Assembly: GCA_010671975.1 (NCBI GenBank)
Contig: JAAHIA010000001.1
Location: forward strand, 1-32,114
From: Leptolyngbya sp. SIO4C1
Lineage (GTDB): Bacteria; Cyanobacteriota; Cyanobacteriia; Phormidesmidales; Phormidesmidaceae
DNA length: 32,114 bases
Direction: 5' to 3'
Part shown: piece after piece, positions 17,065-25,474 of the stretch
How positions within the stretch are numbered: the first letter of the stretch is position 1
How the letters are laid out: every line of letters begins with the position of its first letter
Program-made: the position numbers and the translations under genes
Notes under the pieces: model-generated
Databases searched by the model: none
The model's input: only the letters and a program-made list of their open reading frames with translations
What the model was told of the DNA's origin: nothing

Positions 17065-17709
17065 CTATGCGGTTTCAGGCCAGTTGGGAGAATCGCCTTC
17101 AGGACCATCTTCAGGACCGTCTGCTGAAGGTGCTTCATGCAGTTCGTATTCCCCTGTCCAGACAGTATTAAGCCGCTCCATCCCGGTTTCGCTCAGAAAA
17201 ACGTCCTCAGCTACGATTTCACAATCCTGCTCTGTGCCGCCTGCTGCTAAAATCAGGTCGCAAATCCAGTCGTTGCACGGCTCAGCGTCAGCCATCTCTA
17301 GCAGCGTCTCTACCTGCGGCTGCGCTTCTGGAAAACGCTGTAGTAAACAGTGGTAAAGGGCAACGCCGGTTCGCCGCTCGACGCCGCTCATCACCTGCTG
17401 CAGATACCAGGCGGCTTTGGCAGCCGGCAGCAGCTCGAGCTGCTGCTGCACTGCCTGCAACATCCGCTCTACAAAGTTGACCCCTAGGTCTGCCTCTAGC
17501 TGCTGCACCGGACCTTCTATGTCGCGCTGGGTCACCTCTGTGATGGCAGGCCAATCGATCCCAGGGTAGGCGTTTTGTAGCAAAATAAAGCCGCGCTCAG
17601 TGAGGCGCACCGTTTGGTCGCTGAGGTCGCAGGAAAAGTCTCTGCCCGGTTCAGCGCCTGCTTCGATTAGCATGCGAAAGATTTGGATACTTTCTGGGTG
17701 CATCGGCAT
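17065..17709 (-). CDS. Conserved cyanobacterial hypothetical protein, acidic tail
   Basis: About 214 residues, soluble, with no signal peptide or membrane segment. The N-terminus MPMHPESIQIFRMLIEAGAEPGRDF is followed by helical Leu/Gln/Glu-rich segments and an acidic, Pro/Gly-rich tail (DGPEDGPEGDSPNW). I do not assign a function. The frame is open upstream to 17883, but that would overlap the glycosyltransferase by more than 100 bases and has no SD. The ATG pair at 17709 and 17703 gives a family-like start, and AGGAT lies about 14 bases upstream. Which of the two ATGs is used is undecided. It follows the glycosyltransferase by 62 bases on the same strand. Confidence 0.75.
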   Translation of the reverse strand: MPMHPESIQIFRMLIEAGAEPGRDFSCDLSDQTVRLTERGFILLQNAYPGIDWPAITEVTQRDIEGPVQQLEADLGVNFVERMLQAVQQQLELLPAAKAAWYLQQVMSGVERRTGVALYHCLLQRFPEAQPQVETLLEMADAEPCNDWICDLILAAGGTEQDCEIVAEDVFLSETGMERLNTVWTGEYELHEAPSADGPEDGPEGDSPNWPETA

Positions 17710-17771
17710 ACGGCATACTCTGTATCCTATGATATATCGCACCGGCTGACACACCGCCAACCGGCAAAGGG

Positions 17772-18728
17772 CTATGCCCGCCGCTCTTGATAGGCTGCAT
17801 AGACTGCCTGCACGTTGTACCAATTTAAAAAAATTCGCGCTAGCTCTTGAGAAAGCTGCGGCTGCCCTCTCTGAATTAGCCACTGCAGCAGCGGTGCCAT
17901 GGTGCGCTCATTGAGCCGTCCGCCTAGCGACAGCAGCCCCCACAGCAGCCAATGCAGCGGCGTCATCTGAATCATCATCCGCACGTCAAAAGTTGGATGC
18001 TTCTCATAAAAGACAACGCCCATTCTAGCCCGCTGAATTTCTTTATCAATTAGCTCGGGCAGCTCGTCAATTGAAAAGGGCGGATGCCAGTGATAGCCGA
18101 CCGCTGCTGGGCATTTGACCAGCGTCAGTCCCAAATTTTTGAGCCGCACGCCCAGCTCTAAATCCTCCCAGCCATACTGCGTAAACTGCGTATCAAACAG
18201 CCCTGCTTTGAGCAGCCAGCGCTTTGCGATCGCCACGTTGCCGGTTGCAAAAAAGGCTTGAGAATAGTCGGTTACCTTAAACGGCTCGGCGGTCGGATCT
18301 GCGAAGTTGCACGTGTTGACCACACGACCGTAGGTAAAGACGCGGTGATGCCCGTGGATTTGCTGAAACCGGCTGAGCGCATCGGCATGGTGCTGCAAAA
18401 AGTCCTCTAGCACCACCAAATCGCTGTCGATAAAGACAATCGTATCGCCTTGAGCCTGCTCAACCCCAAAATTACGAGCCGCTGCTGCCCCTTCATGCGA
18501 TCGCTCAAATAGCCTTACGTGAGCTAAGCTGGCTGATTTCAACCAGTCTACGGTGCCATCAGCTGAGCCGTCATCGACAACGATGATTTCATAGCCTGCC
18601 ACCTGCGTATCGCGCGAAAACACTTGCCGCTCCATCGCCTGCAGGCATTTTTCTAAAATCGGCTTGCGGTTGTAGGTAGGGATGACGACGCTGAAAAACA
18701 CGGCTTTTTCTGAAGAGAGCGACTTCAA
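17772..18728 (-). CDS. Family 2 glycosyltransferase (GT-A fold)
   Basis: A 318-residue predicted cytoplasmic or membrane-associated sugar transferase. Motifs in order are FSVVIPTYNRKPILEKCL (nucleotide-binding start), EIIVVDDGSADGT, GAAAARNFG, the DxD motif FIDSD (D101, D103), and YGWEDLELGVRL, the acidic catalytic-base region of many GT2 polymer and protein glycosyltransferases. The C-terminus has one weakly hydrophobic stretch (PLHWLLWGLLSLGG). Donor and acceptor are unknown. The start is uncertain: TTG 18728 gives the full frame, but GTG 18701 would yield MFFSVVIPTYNR, a common N-terminus in this family. Neither has a strong SD. Confidence 0.88.
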   Translation of the reverse strand: MKSLSSEKAVFFSVVIPTYNRKPILEKCLQAMERQVFSRDTQVAGYEIIVVDDGSADGTVDWLKSASLAHVRLFERSHEGAAAARNFGVEQAQGDTIVFIDSDLVVLEDFLQHHADALSRFQQIHGHHRVFTYGRVVNTCNFADPTAEPFKVTDYSQAFFATGNVAIAKRWLLKAGLFDTQFTQYGWEDLELGVRLKNLGLTLVKCPAAVGYHWHPPFSIDELPELIDKEIQRARMGVVFYEKHPTFDVRMMIQMTPLHWLLWGLLSLGGRLNERTMAPLLQWLIQRGQPQLSQELARIFLNWYNVQAVYAAYQERRA

Positions 18729-18897
18729 TCATAGCCCGGTGAGTTTCGACTCCGCTCTACTCACCTGAGCCCGGCAGCGCTGAGCGGAGCCAAAGCGCGC
18801 AAGAAAAATGTCAGAAAAAGCCAATGGTAGTTTTTATACCGACAAGGTTCGCTGCCATAATGGTTAACTTATTGTGAAGTGATCGCAGGTTGAAACT

Positions 18898-20106
18898 ATG
18901 GGTCGCGCTGAACGCGTTGTATTAGCCTATTCTGGCGGAGTCGATACGACTGTCTGTATCCCCTATCTCAAAAATGAGTTGGGGGTCAAAGAAGTCATTA
19001 CCTTAGCAGCTGATTTAGGCCAGGGCGATGAGCTAGAGCCGATCCGCAAAAAGGCGCTGAGCGCCGGTGCTGCTGAATCGCTGGTGGTCGATGCGACCAA
19101 AGAGTTTGTCACTGACTATGCGTTTCCTGCCATTCAGGCAAATGCGCTCTATGAAAATCGCTATCCGCTCTCGACGGCGCTGGCGCGGCCGCTGATTGCT
19201 CGACTGCTGGTCGAAGCAGCTGAAAAGTACGGAGCTGATGCGGTGGCGCACGGCTGTACCGGCAAAGGAAACGATCAGGTGCGCTTTGACGTTGCGATCG
19301 CGGCCCTTAACCCTAAGCTGAAAGTGCTCGCCCCGGCCCGCGAATGGGGCATGAGCCGTCCAGAGGCCATTGCCTATGGCGAAAAGTTTGGCCTGAGCTT
19401 CCCAGTCAAGAAGTCGTCGCCCTATAGCATTGACCGCAATCTGCTGGGTCGCAGCATCGAGGCCGGCCCGCTCGAAGATCCCTGGAATGAGCCGCTCGAA
19501 GAAATCTATGTGATGACTAAGGCAATTGCTGATACGCCCGATCAGCCCGACTATGTCGAGATTGGCTTTGAGCAGGGGATTCCCGTCAGCCTAGGGGGGC
19601 AAAAGCTGAGTCCCGTTGAGCTGATCACACAGCTCAATGCAGCGGTGGGACGCCACGGCATCGGTCGGCTCGACATGATTGAAAACCGCCTGGTCGGCAT
19701 CAAGTCGCGCGAAATCTATGAAACTCCGGCGCTGCTGGTGCTGATTGCAGCTCACCGCGACCTAGAGAGTCTGACGCTCACGGCCGATGTCACCCACTAC
19801 AAGCGCGGCATTGAGCAGACCTACAGTGAGCTGGTCTACAACGGGCTGTGGTATAGCCCACTGAAGGCAGCTTTGGATGCGTTTGTTACCCAAACCCAGA
19901 CGCGCGTCACAGGCACGGTGCGCCTCAAGCTCTTTAAGGGCAGCGCCACAGTGGTAGGGCGCAAATCGGCTAATACGCTCTACTCAGATGCACTCTCAAC
20001 CTATGGGGCAGACGATCAGTTTGACCATCAGGCGGCCGAGGGCTTTATCTACGTTTGGGGGCTGCCAACGCGCGTCTGGGCTGAAAAAACCCGCGCCTCT
20101 TCCTAA
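18898..20106 (+). CDS. argG: Argininosuccinate synthase
   Basis: A 402-residue ATP-dependent ligase joining citrulline and aspartate in arginine synthesis. The PP-loop motif AYSGGVDTT lies at about residues 9-17. [45 protein letters not shown] and [23 protein letters not shown] follow, all diagnostic for ArgG. ATG 18898 gives the usual N-terminus. Arginine is also a cyanophycin building block, and cphB/cphA lie about 3 kb away. No operon is visible: the neighbours on both sides are on the minus strand. Confidence 0.97.
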   Translation: MGRAERVVLAYSGGVDTTVCIPYLKNELGVKEVITLAADLGQGDELEPIRKKALSAGAAESLVVDATKEFVTDYAFPAIQANALYENRYPLSTALARPLIARLLVEAAEKYGADAVAHGCTGKGNDQVRFDVAIAALNPKLKVLAPAREWGMSRPEAIAYGEKFGLSFPVKKSSPYSIDRNLLGRSIEAGPLEDPWNEPLEEIYVMTKAIADTPDQPDYVEIGFEQGIPVSLGGQKLSPVELITQLNAAVGRHGIGRLDMIENRLVGIKSREIYETPALLVLIAAHRDLESLTLTADVTHYKRGIEQTYSELVYNGLWYSPLKAALDAFVTQTQTRVTGTVRLKLFKGSATVVGRKSANTLYSDALSTYGADDQFDHQAAEGFIYVWGLPTRVWAEKTRASS

Positions 20107-20135
20107 AAGATAGGACCCACGCCGCTCAAGCCGCT

Positions 20136-20178
20136 CCGTCAGGTAAGCATGCTGAGCCTGCCTGACGGGGTTTGGTTT
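20136..20178 (+). terminator. Hairpin terminator after argG
   Basis: CCGTCAGG (20136-20143) pairs with CCTGACGG (20161-20168), with a 17-base loop, then GGTTTGGTTT. The stem lies 30 bases past the argG stop, just before the convergent kinase stop, so it may serve both strands. The U-tract is broken by G's. Confidence 0.55.
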
Positions 20179-20188
20179 GACAAGTAGC

Positions 20189-21655
20189 CTATCTGCTGTG
20201 CCTAAACCAAAACGCAATCAGATCGCTCAGCCAGTGCATTTCATCTGGGTCTAGGGCGAGCGCCTTTGCCGAGAGACGATAGTTGAGCTGGCGGCTGCGC
20301 GTGCGGTTGCGCTTTAGCAGCAGGTACAAATTTGAGGCATCCGGCTTGAAGATGATGTCGTAAATGTCCTGCTTGCGCGCGTTGACCACAAACTCAAGCG
20401 GCTGCGCCGGCGTATCGTAGCTGACTAACAAAATGTCTGGTTCTAGCTGAATTCGCGCGCTGCGCTTGAGCTGTTGCAGCAGCTTTAGCAGCCCGCGCCC
20501 GACTGCGATCGCGCTAGCCATGAGCAGACCGGCGAGGCAGCCGTAGCGCCACAGCGCGCTGACTGACGCTAGCGATAGCTGAACCAGTCCATAGCTGCTG
20601 CCGCCAAGCCCGATTAGCCCAACTAAGGTCAGCTTCAGGGCGCGATAAACAGCAGGCCACTGTAGCGCCAGCGAGGGGATTAAGACTTCTAGCGCGCGAT
20701 CGCGCTCAATCAGCTGCACTTTAGACCCAAACGGTTTGAGCGAGGCAAATAGCTGAATCTGCTGTCGAAAGCGAGTGGCTAGCGTTGCGTAAACAACTGA
20801 TGCCGGCCCCCGTCTGGCAAAAACCTCTTCTGCTCGGGCAAGCATTTGCAGCGCCTCCTGCGCGGACGCTGGTCGTCTCTCCTGACGCGGCTCGCTCAGC
20901 CATCGCAGCCAGCGTTTGAAGGGTCGGCTAAAGTCTCCTAGCTCTTGAGCAAACAGAATCTTGAGCCCCTGATGCGGCAGCTCAGTCGGATGATAGCCCG
21001 TCGCCAGGTGAATCAGCGTCATGCCCAAACAGTACATGTCTGAAGCAGGAACGGCGCGCCCGCCTAGCTGCTCAGGCGGACGATAGCCTTCTGTACCAGC
21101 AATCATCAGGACATGTGCAGGTTCGGCTGCTGCCTGCACCAGGCCAAAGTCAACTAGATAGACCTGCCCAACGTCGTGAGCTCGATCTGCCAAGACGAGA
21201 TTGCTCGGCTTGAGGTCGCGATGAATTAGGGCTGGCTGACGCTGGTGTAAGTAGCACAAAATCTCAAGTATCTGCTGAGCCAGCTGGGTCAGCTCAGCTT
21301 CATTGAAGCGTCTTCCGTGCCTGATTTGCTGGTAGAGGGACTCTCCTTCAATGTAGCTTTGCACCAGCATCAGGCCGCGATAATGGGCCGTCTGTAGCGC
21401 AAAGTCATCGAGATACCGAGGAATTGCAGGATGACTGAGTGACTTAAGTACCCGAATCTCTCGTTGAAAACGCCGTATATCGGCTGACTGGACCGGCTCA
21501 TCAAAGCAGAGATATTTAAGAATGACCCGCTGCTGCGCCTGATGGTCATACCCTAGCAGCGTTTGACGCCCCAAGCGAGTGCCCAGCGTCTGCTGAATGG
21601 CATAGCGATCTTGCAAAAGACGATCTGTTTTGGGTCTGGGCTGGTCGTAAACCAT
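20189..21655 (-). CDS. Membrane-anchored Ser/Thr protein kinase (Hanks type)
   Basis: A 488-residue kinase. The N-lobe has the glycine-containing strand LGTRLGRQTLLGY and VILKYL with the ATP lysine K47. Helix C is around E66. The catalytic loop HRDLKPSN has D147, DFG starts at D169, and GYRPPEQL and SDMYCLGMTLIHLATG follow. All catalytic residues are present. After the kinase domain (to ~270), two hydrophobic segments near 335-385 form a hairpin or two TMs, and a ~100-residue basic C-terminal domain of unknown role ends the protein. ATG 21655 is preferred to the in-frame TTG 21661. It is divergent from the multi-TM gene at 21834, so the two may share a control region. Confidence 0.9.
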   Translation of the reverse strand: MVYDQPRPKTDRLLQDRYAIQQTLGTRLGRQTLLGYDHQAQQRVILKYLCFDEPVQSADIRRFQREIRVLKSLSHPAIPRYLDDFALQTAHYRGLMLVQSYIEGESLYQQIRHGRRFNEAELTQLAQQILEILCYLHQRQPALIHRDLKPSNLVLADRAHDVGQVYLVDFGLVQAAAEPAHVLMIAGTEGYRPPEQLGGRAVPASDMYCLGMTLIHLATGYHPTELPHQGLKILFAQELGDFSRPFKRWLRWLSEPRQERRPASAQEALQMLARAEEVFARRGPASVVYATLATRFRQQIQLFASLKPFGSKVQLIERDRALEVLIPSLALQWPAVYRALKLTLVGLIGLGGSSYGLVQLSLASVSALWRYGCLAGLLMASAIAVGRGLLKLLQQLKRSARIQLEPDILLVSYDTPAQPLEFVVNARKQDIYDIIFKPDASNLYLLLKRNRTRSRQLNYRLSAKALALDPDEMHWLSDLIAFWFRHSR

Positions 21656-21833
21656 CGGCAAACAGAAAAGCGATTGTTCTAGTTTGAGAATGCCCAGGCG
21701 GCGATGCTTAGACTCGAAGGCCCAGAGAAATTTGAATCACCCTAGCGCAAGTCAGCCGTTCCGAAATCTGGTCTGACTTTGCTGGAGCAGAGCAAAGATG
21801 CACCTATGCTTAGCAATAGCTAGGGAGTGAGTC

Positions 21834-22841
21834 ATGCAGCTCAATATTCAGCTTGATCTATCTTCTGAACAAGTGCAGCATCAGCTGCTGGCCGGGCTAG
21901 ATAGCTGGGTCAGGCTGGGGCTGCTATCAGAGTCGCAAATTCGCGAGCTAGCAGCTACTCTCAGTGAGCCGGTACCAGCCGTGCAGCCAGCCGCGCCGAT
22001 GACCGACTTTGTCAGCACTACACCAGCAGACGAGGCAGCTGAAGACTCTTCTGAAGATTTATTTGAACCTGTTCGAGCAGCGTTTAGCTGGCTGTCGCTG
22101 CGATCGCTGCTAGATGAAATCAGCGTCATCTGGCTGCTGTTCTTGGGCGTGTTTCTGGTTGTGGTTTCCTCGGGGGTGTTAGCGGCTAGCCAATGGCAGT
22201 CTTTCTCACCCGTTGGGCAGTATGCCATTTTGTTCACCTACACACTGGCCTTTTGGGGCGCGAGCGTCTGGGCGCAGCGGCAGGCGCACTTGCAGGCAAC
22301 CAGTAGAATGCTGGCACTGACAGCGCTACTGCTGATTCCCGTCAACTTTTGGATGATAGATGCGCTGAGCGTTTTGAGCTCTCTGCTGGGCTTGGGGCTT
22401 GGCGGTTTAGCTGCGATAGTGCTCACGGGTCTGCCGTTTAAGCTGCTGACGCATCGCTCTAATACGCTCAATCTAGTGGGCCTGAGCTGGCTGCACTGGG
22501 GCTGGGGCTGGCTGAGCTGGCCGCTGATTGCGACTTACCTGGGCACGGTAGGTACAGCGGCTAATCTCACCTATCAAGATCGCTATCAAGATCAACGCTC
22601 GGGGTCAGCAGAGGTAGCAGCGCCTTCCTCCTCACCCGCGCTGTCGTTTGACGGGCTGACGGTCGCGCTGGCAGTTTTGATCTTGCTGGTGCGCAGCTTG
22701 CTAATTGTGCAGGTGCCGCCGCACCAGCTGGGTCTGGCCGCCGGGCTGTGCGGCTGGCTGCTGGTTTGGCTGACTCGCCATCAGCCGGCGCAGGCGGTCT
22801 GGGGCCTGCTAGAGCAGCGGTGCGGCTGTGCAACAGCCTGA
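21834..22841 (+). CDS. N-terminal part of a large multi-TM protein (DUF2157-like), broken at 3' end
   Basis: 335 residues encoded, of which about the first 324 (to base 22807) are authentic. A soluble N-terminal ~85 residues (LLAGLDSWVRLGLLSESQIRELA, then an acidic linker) leads into repeated hydrophobic helices, beginning LDEISVIWLLFLGVFLVVVSSGVLAA and QYAILFTYTLAFWGASVWA. Cyanobacterial homologues with this start are very large membrane proteins, so most of the gene is missing; their function is unknown. The last ~11 residues come from an inverted piece of cphA, and the stop (TGA 22839-22841) is accidental. The start ATG has TAGGGAG about seven bases upstream. Confidence 0.72.
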   Translation: MQLNIQLDLSSEQVQHQLLAGLDSWVRLGLLSESQIRELAATLSEPVPAVQPAAPMTDFVSTTPADEAAEDSSEDLFEPVRAAFSWLSLRSLLDEISVIWLLFLGVFLVVVSSGVLAASQWQSFSPVGQYAILFTYTLAFWGASVWAQRQAHLQATSRMLALTALLLIPVNFWMIDALSVLSSLLGLGLGGLAAIVLTGLPFKLLTHRSNTLNLVGLSWLHWGWGWLSWPLIATYLGTVGTAANLTYQDRYQDQRSGSAEVAAPSSSPALSFDGLTVALAVLILLVRSLLIVQVPPHQLGLAAGLCGWLLVWLTRHQPAQAVWGLLEQRCGCATA

Positions 22842-22846
22842 TAGAT
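22808..22846. repeat. Inverted-repeat arm 1 (39 bp, copy of cphA codons 126-138)
   Basis: This stretch is the exact reverse complement of 23018-23056. On the plus strand it encodes ARAAVRLCNSLID, which is CphA residues 126-138 read in the opposite orientation to the gene. It sits precisely between the end of recognisable membrane-protein sequence (22807) and the end of recognisable cphA sequence (22847). Confidence 0.92.
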
Positions 22847-23431
22847 GCCCTGGCCGAACTGAATCATGGCTCTTGCTCGCAGCGGCATCCAAGGAATGCC
22901 GCGATTTTCAGCTTCTTTGACCAGCGTTTCAGTGCTAGGCCCTAGCGAGGCCTCTGCTGCTAGATCTTGCAGGTCGCTGAGATCTTGAGCCAGCTCGCTG
23001 TCTGGATAGCGTCCGGTATCTATCAGGCTGTTGCACAGCCGCACCGCTGCTCTAGCTGCATAGCGCCCGGCTTGCTCATTGCAATATTCGAAGACGACCT
23101 GGTAGACGCCTGACTCAGCCGTAGCCTGGGTCCGGCCAAAGCTCACCTCCATGCCGGCTAGCGTTTGCAGCTCTAAAGCTACATGCTCAACGACATGCCC
23201 TAAGTAGGTGCCGGCGCGAACCCGCTCCAAGAAAGTTTCAGCTCGATCGGCTGAGCAGTAGTGATCCCCTAGACTTGGCAATGCTTCAACCAGCCCCTCA
23301 TAAAAGTCAGGAATTTTATTTGAGGGGCGATCTTCTAGATCGGCTAGATCTAAGCGAATCACAATCAGGTTGCAATGTTCGATGCTCCAATAGTTCGGGC
23401 CTCTGAGGGTGAGCGTCTTAAGGATCTTCAT
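22847..23431 (-). pseudogene. cphA: Cyanophycin synthetase, N-terminal fragment truncated by a rearrangement
   Basis: The minus-strand frame starts at ATG 23431 with the canonical MKILKTLTLRGPNYWS and continues through EDRPSNKIPDFYEGL, GTYLGHVVEHVALELQTLAGM, VFEYCNEQAGRYAARAAVRLCNSLID and ASLGPSTETLVKEAE to ARAMIQFGQG, about residue 195. After that, homology stops. The frame runs on to 22781 through the inverted-repeat arm and membrane-protein DNA, adding nonsense residues. Complete CphA is close to 900 residues: an N-terminal domain, then ATP-grasp and Mur-ligase-like domains that polymerise Asp and Arg. Only the N-domain is present, so no synthetase could be made from this locus as written. 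It lies downstream of cphB on the same strand, the usual order. Confidence 0.9.
23018..23056. repeat. Inverted-repeat arm 2 (39 bp inside cphA)
   Basis: This is the resident copy of the 39-bp repeat, in frame in cphA (codons 126-138, A-R-A-A-V-R-L-C-N-S-L-I-D). It is separated from arm 1 by 171 bases. The match is perfect; beyond it, base 22807 and its partner mismatch at one end and base 22847 mismatches at the other. Confidence 0.92.
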
Positions 23432-23536
23432 AGTCGAGAAGTCTAGATGGAGAGGTCTAGGAAAAGGAACGTGAGCAGGCGTTACCGGCTGGGGTCAGCT
23501 GAGCAGCGCAGCAGTCAGTGCAAGCAGGCCAATAAA

Positions 23537-23574
23537 AGCGGCTAGACATTGAAAGTTTAGAAGTTTCAGCCGCT
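23537..23574 (-). terminator. Hairpin between cphB and cphA (minus strand)
   Basis: AGCGGCT (23537-23543) and AGCCGCT (23568-23574) form a 7-bp stem with a 24-base loop. Read on the minus strand, the stem is followed by TTTTATTGG, giving a terminator-like U-run. A smaller CCCTA/TAGGG hairpin lies about 15 bases upstream on that strand. It could terminate cphB transcripts or attenuate read-through into cphA. Confidence 0.45.
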
Positions 23575-23677
23575 AAAAATAGCAGCCCTAGTCTTTTAGG
23601 GTATCTCGAGACTTGCTTTAGATCTCATTTTCCCAAAGCATGAAATCGCGATTTGCTCAGCGTGAACGCCAAAAAGA

Positions 23678-24535
23678 TCAGCTAGATGCTGGCGAATGTA
23701 GCAGCTGCTGCTGCTTGAGATCGTAACGATCGCCATGAACCAGGATGTGAACTTTCAAATTGTGAATGCAGAGGGGATCGCTAGCACCAACGGCGCGCTG
23801 ATTGGTATGAGAGACCTGCGTTGGATCAATGACGGTAACGGTGCCTTTGCCAATCACTTGAAAGACGCTGCTGCTAGAAAAGCAGGTGCAAGTGTCTTCG
23901 TCGATGCCGATACCGATGCGGTCGGGCTGTATTGCGATCGCGCTCATCAGCCGGGCCATGCGATTGCGATTTTGAAAATGCTGATCGACAATCACCTCGG
24001 GTAGGATACCAAGCCCTGTGGCCATATCGACTAGCGAGCGATTGGGCGATTCACCACTGCCGCCGCCGGCAATCATATGCTCCCCCATCACGGCTGCACC
24101 GGCGCTGGTACCGGCCAGCGCAATGTCGCCTGCCTGTGCTCGGCGGCGAATGTTGTCAATCACTGGGGTATCTGCTAACAGTCCGCAGAGGCGCACCTGA
24201 TCGCCGCCGGTCATAAAAACGCCGGTACAGTCCTCCAAGTAGGTTTGCCAAAGTGAGTCCTCACCCTGGGAGCGCTCGCGAATGTCTAGAATGACGATAG
24301 ACTTTGCGCCCATATCTTCAAAGATGCGTCGATAGCGATCGGCCGTAGCAACAGGCTCGCGCGACGCGCTGGGAATGATGGCAATGCGGGCATCGCGACC
24401 GCCGCTGGCATCAAAAAACGCGTATAAAATTTCGCGCCCGTGAACTTTGTCTTCAGCACCGCCAATAACTAAAACCGATGTGTGGGGGGAAGGCGTCATC
24501 CTCTCCTCAGCTTGTCGAAACTCTACTTGTTGCAT
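23678..24535 (-). CDS. cphB: Cyanophycinase
   Basis: A 285-residue cytoplasmic serine-type exopeptidase of the peptidase S51 family that releases beta-Asp-Arg dipeptides from cyanophycin. The nucleophile elbow GTSAGA has S144, His is H186 in VDQHFQNRNR, and E213 is in GIGIDEDTC. These correspond to S132, H174 and E201 of the Synechocystis enzyme, with a constant offset of 12. VIGGAEDKVHGREIL and FMTGGDQ are also diagnostic. ATG 24535 gives an N-terminal extension like that of filamentous cyanobacteria. ATG 24499, directly behind GAGGAGAGG, would give a Synechocystis-like length, so the start is not settled. The 246-base gap to cphA holds two hairpins. Confidence 0.96.
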   Translation of the reverse strand: MQQVEFRQAEERMTPSPHTSVLVIGGAEDKVHGREILYAFFDASGGRDARIAIIPSASREPVATADRYRRIFEDMGAKSIVILDIRERSQGEDSLWQTYLEDCTGVFMTGGDQVRLCGLLADTPVIDNIRRRAQAGDIALAGTSAGAAVMGEHMIAGGGSGESPNRSLVDMATGLGILPEVIVDQHFQNRNRMARLMSAIAIQPDRIGIGIDEDTCTCFSSSSVFQVIGKGTVTVIDPTQVSHTNQRAVGASDPLCIHNLKVHILVHGDRYDLKQQQLLHSPASS

Positions 24536-24728
24536 GATAAATGGTTAGGTTTCTACGCCCTAGCGTTGGTTGGGTTGGGTGATCCAGTAGGTGATCAAAC
24601 GCGTAGGCCAATGGACGTGTGTCTTATTCTCGCTGAAGGCGGGCAGAGGACCAAACTCTGCTATTGCTAGGTCTAGTTAAGTCTTCAAATTTAACCGCTC
24701 GATCGTCTGTATCAGGAGCCACTTCTCG

Positions 24729-25430
24729 GTGCGATTCGATATTGTTACGCTATTCCCAGATTTTTTTAGCTCACCGCTGCGCTCTGGCTTGCTCGGTAAG
24801 GCGCTAGACAAGCAAATTGCCACGGTGCAGCTCACCAACCCGCGCGACTTTACCACAGACAAGCACCGCAAGGTCGACGATCAGCCCTACGGCGGCGGCG
24901 TTGGCATGGTAATGAAGCCAGAGCCGATTGTCGCAGCGGTTGAGTCGCTACCGCTGCTGCCGCGCCGGCAGGTGCTGCTGACGACGCCACAGGGGCAGGT
25001 GATGACGCAGGCGCTATTTCGAGACTGGGCCATCAGCTACGATCAGCTGATCGTGCTCTGCGGTCACTACGAAGGCATCGATGAGCGGGTGCTTAATATC
25101 GTCGATTGCGAAATTTCGCTCGGGGATTTTGTGCTGACCGGTGGCGAAATTCCGGCGCTGACGCTCTTGAATGGCGTAATCCGGCTTTTGCCAGGCACGG
25201 TGGGAAAGCCCGAGTCGATCTTATGCGACAGCTTTGAAGCGGGGCTGCTAGACTACCCTCACTACACCCGTCCGCCTGAGTTTCGCGGTTGGCTGGTGCC
25301 GGCGATTTTGCGCTCTGGCAACCATGCGGCGATTGCGGCCTGGCGTCGAGCGCAGATGATTGAGCGGACCAAGCAGCGCCGCCCCGATCTGTATGAAAAG
25401 TGGCGATCGCAATCAGAACCTGAACCCTAA
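24729..25430 (+). CDS. trmD: tRNA (guanine(37)-N1)-methyltransferase
   Basis: A 233-residue SPOUT enzyme that methylates G37 next to the anticodon to prevent frameshifting. The N-terminus MRFDIVTLFPDFF, the PYGGGVGMVM loop, LCGHYEGIDERV (SAM-binding knot), ISLGDFVLTGGE (catalytic Asp region) and YTRPPEFRGWLVPAILRSGNH are all family hallmarks. The start is GTG 24729, since the family begins exactly there. ispF starts 44 bases after the stop. The usual rpsP/rimM/rplS partners are absent, as is common in cyanobacteria. Confidence 0.97.
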   Translation: MRFDIVTLFPDFFSSPLRSGLLGKALDKQIATVQLTNPRDFTTDKHRKVDDQPYGGGVGMVMKPEPIVAAVESLPLLPRRQVLLTTPQGQVMTQALFRDWAISYDQLIVLCGHYEGIDERVLNIVDCEISLGDFVLTGGEIPALTLLNGVIRLLPGTVGKPESILCDSFEAGLLDYPHYTRPPEFRGWLVPAILRSGNHAAIAAWRRAQMIERTKQRRPDLYEKWRSQSEPEP

Positions 25431-25474
25431 ACCCGCTATGCTAGCCAGAGAGCTGACCTTCTCTGCGCGTGGAC

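Noticed and set aside
17710-17883. 58-residue N-terminal extension of the acidic hypothetical protein
   Set aside because: It overlaps the glycosyltransferase gene by about 110 bases, is Ala/Arg/Cys-rich without family character, and has no ribosome site.
22748-22945. Plus-strand 65-residue ORF containing ARAAVRLCNSLID
   Set aside because: Not a gene. It spans the inverted cphA copy at the breakpoint and is explained by the rearrangement.
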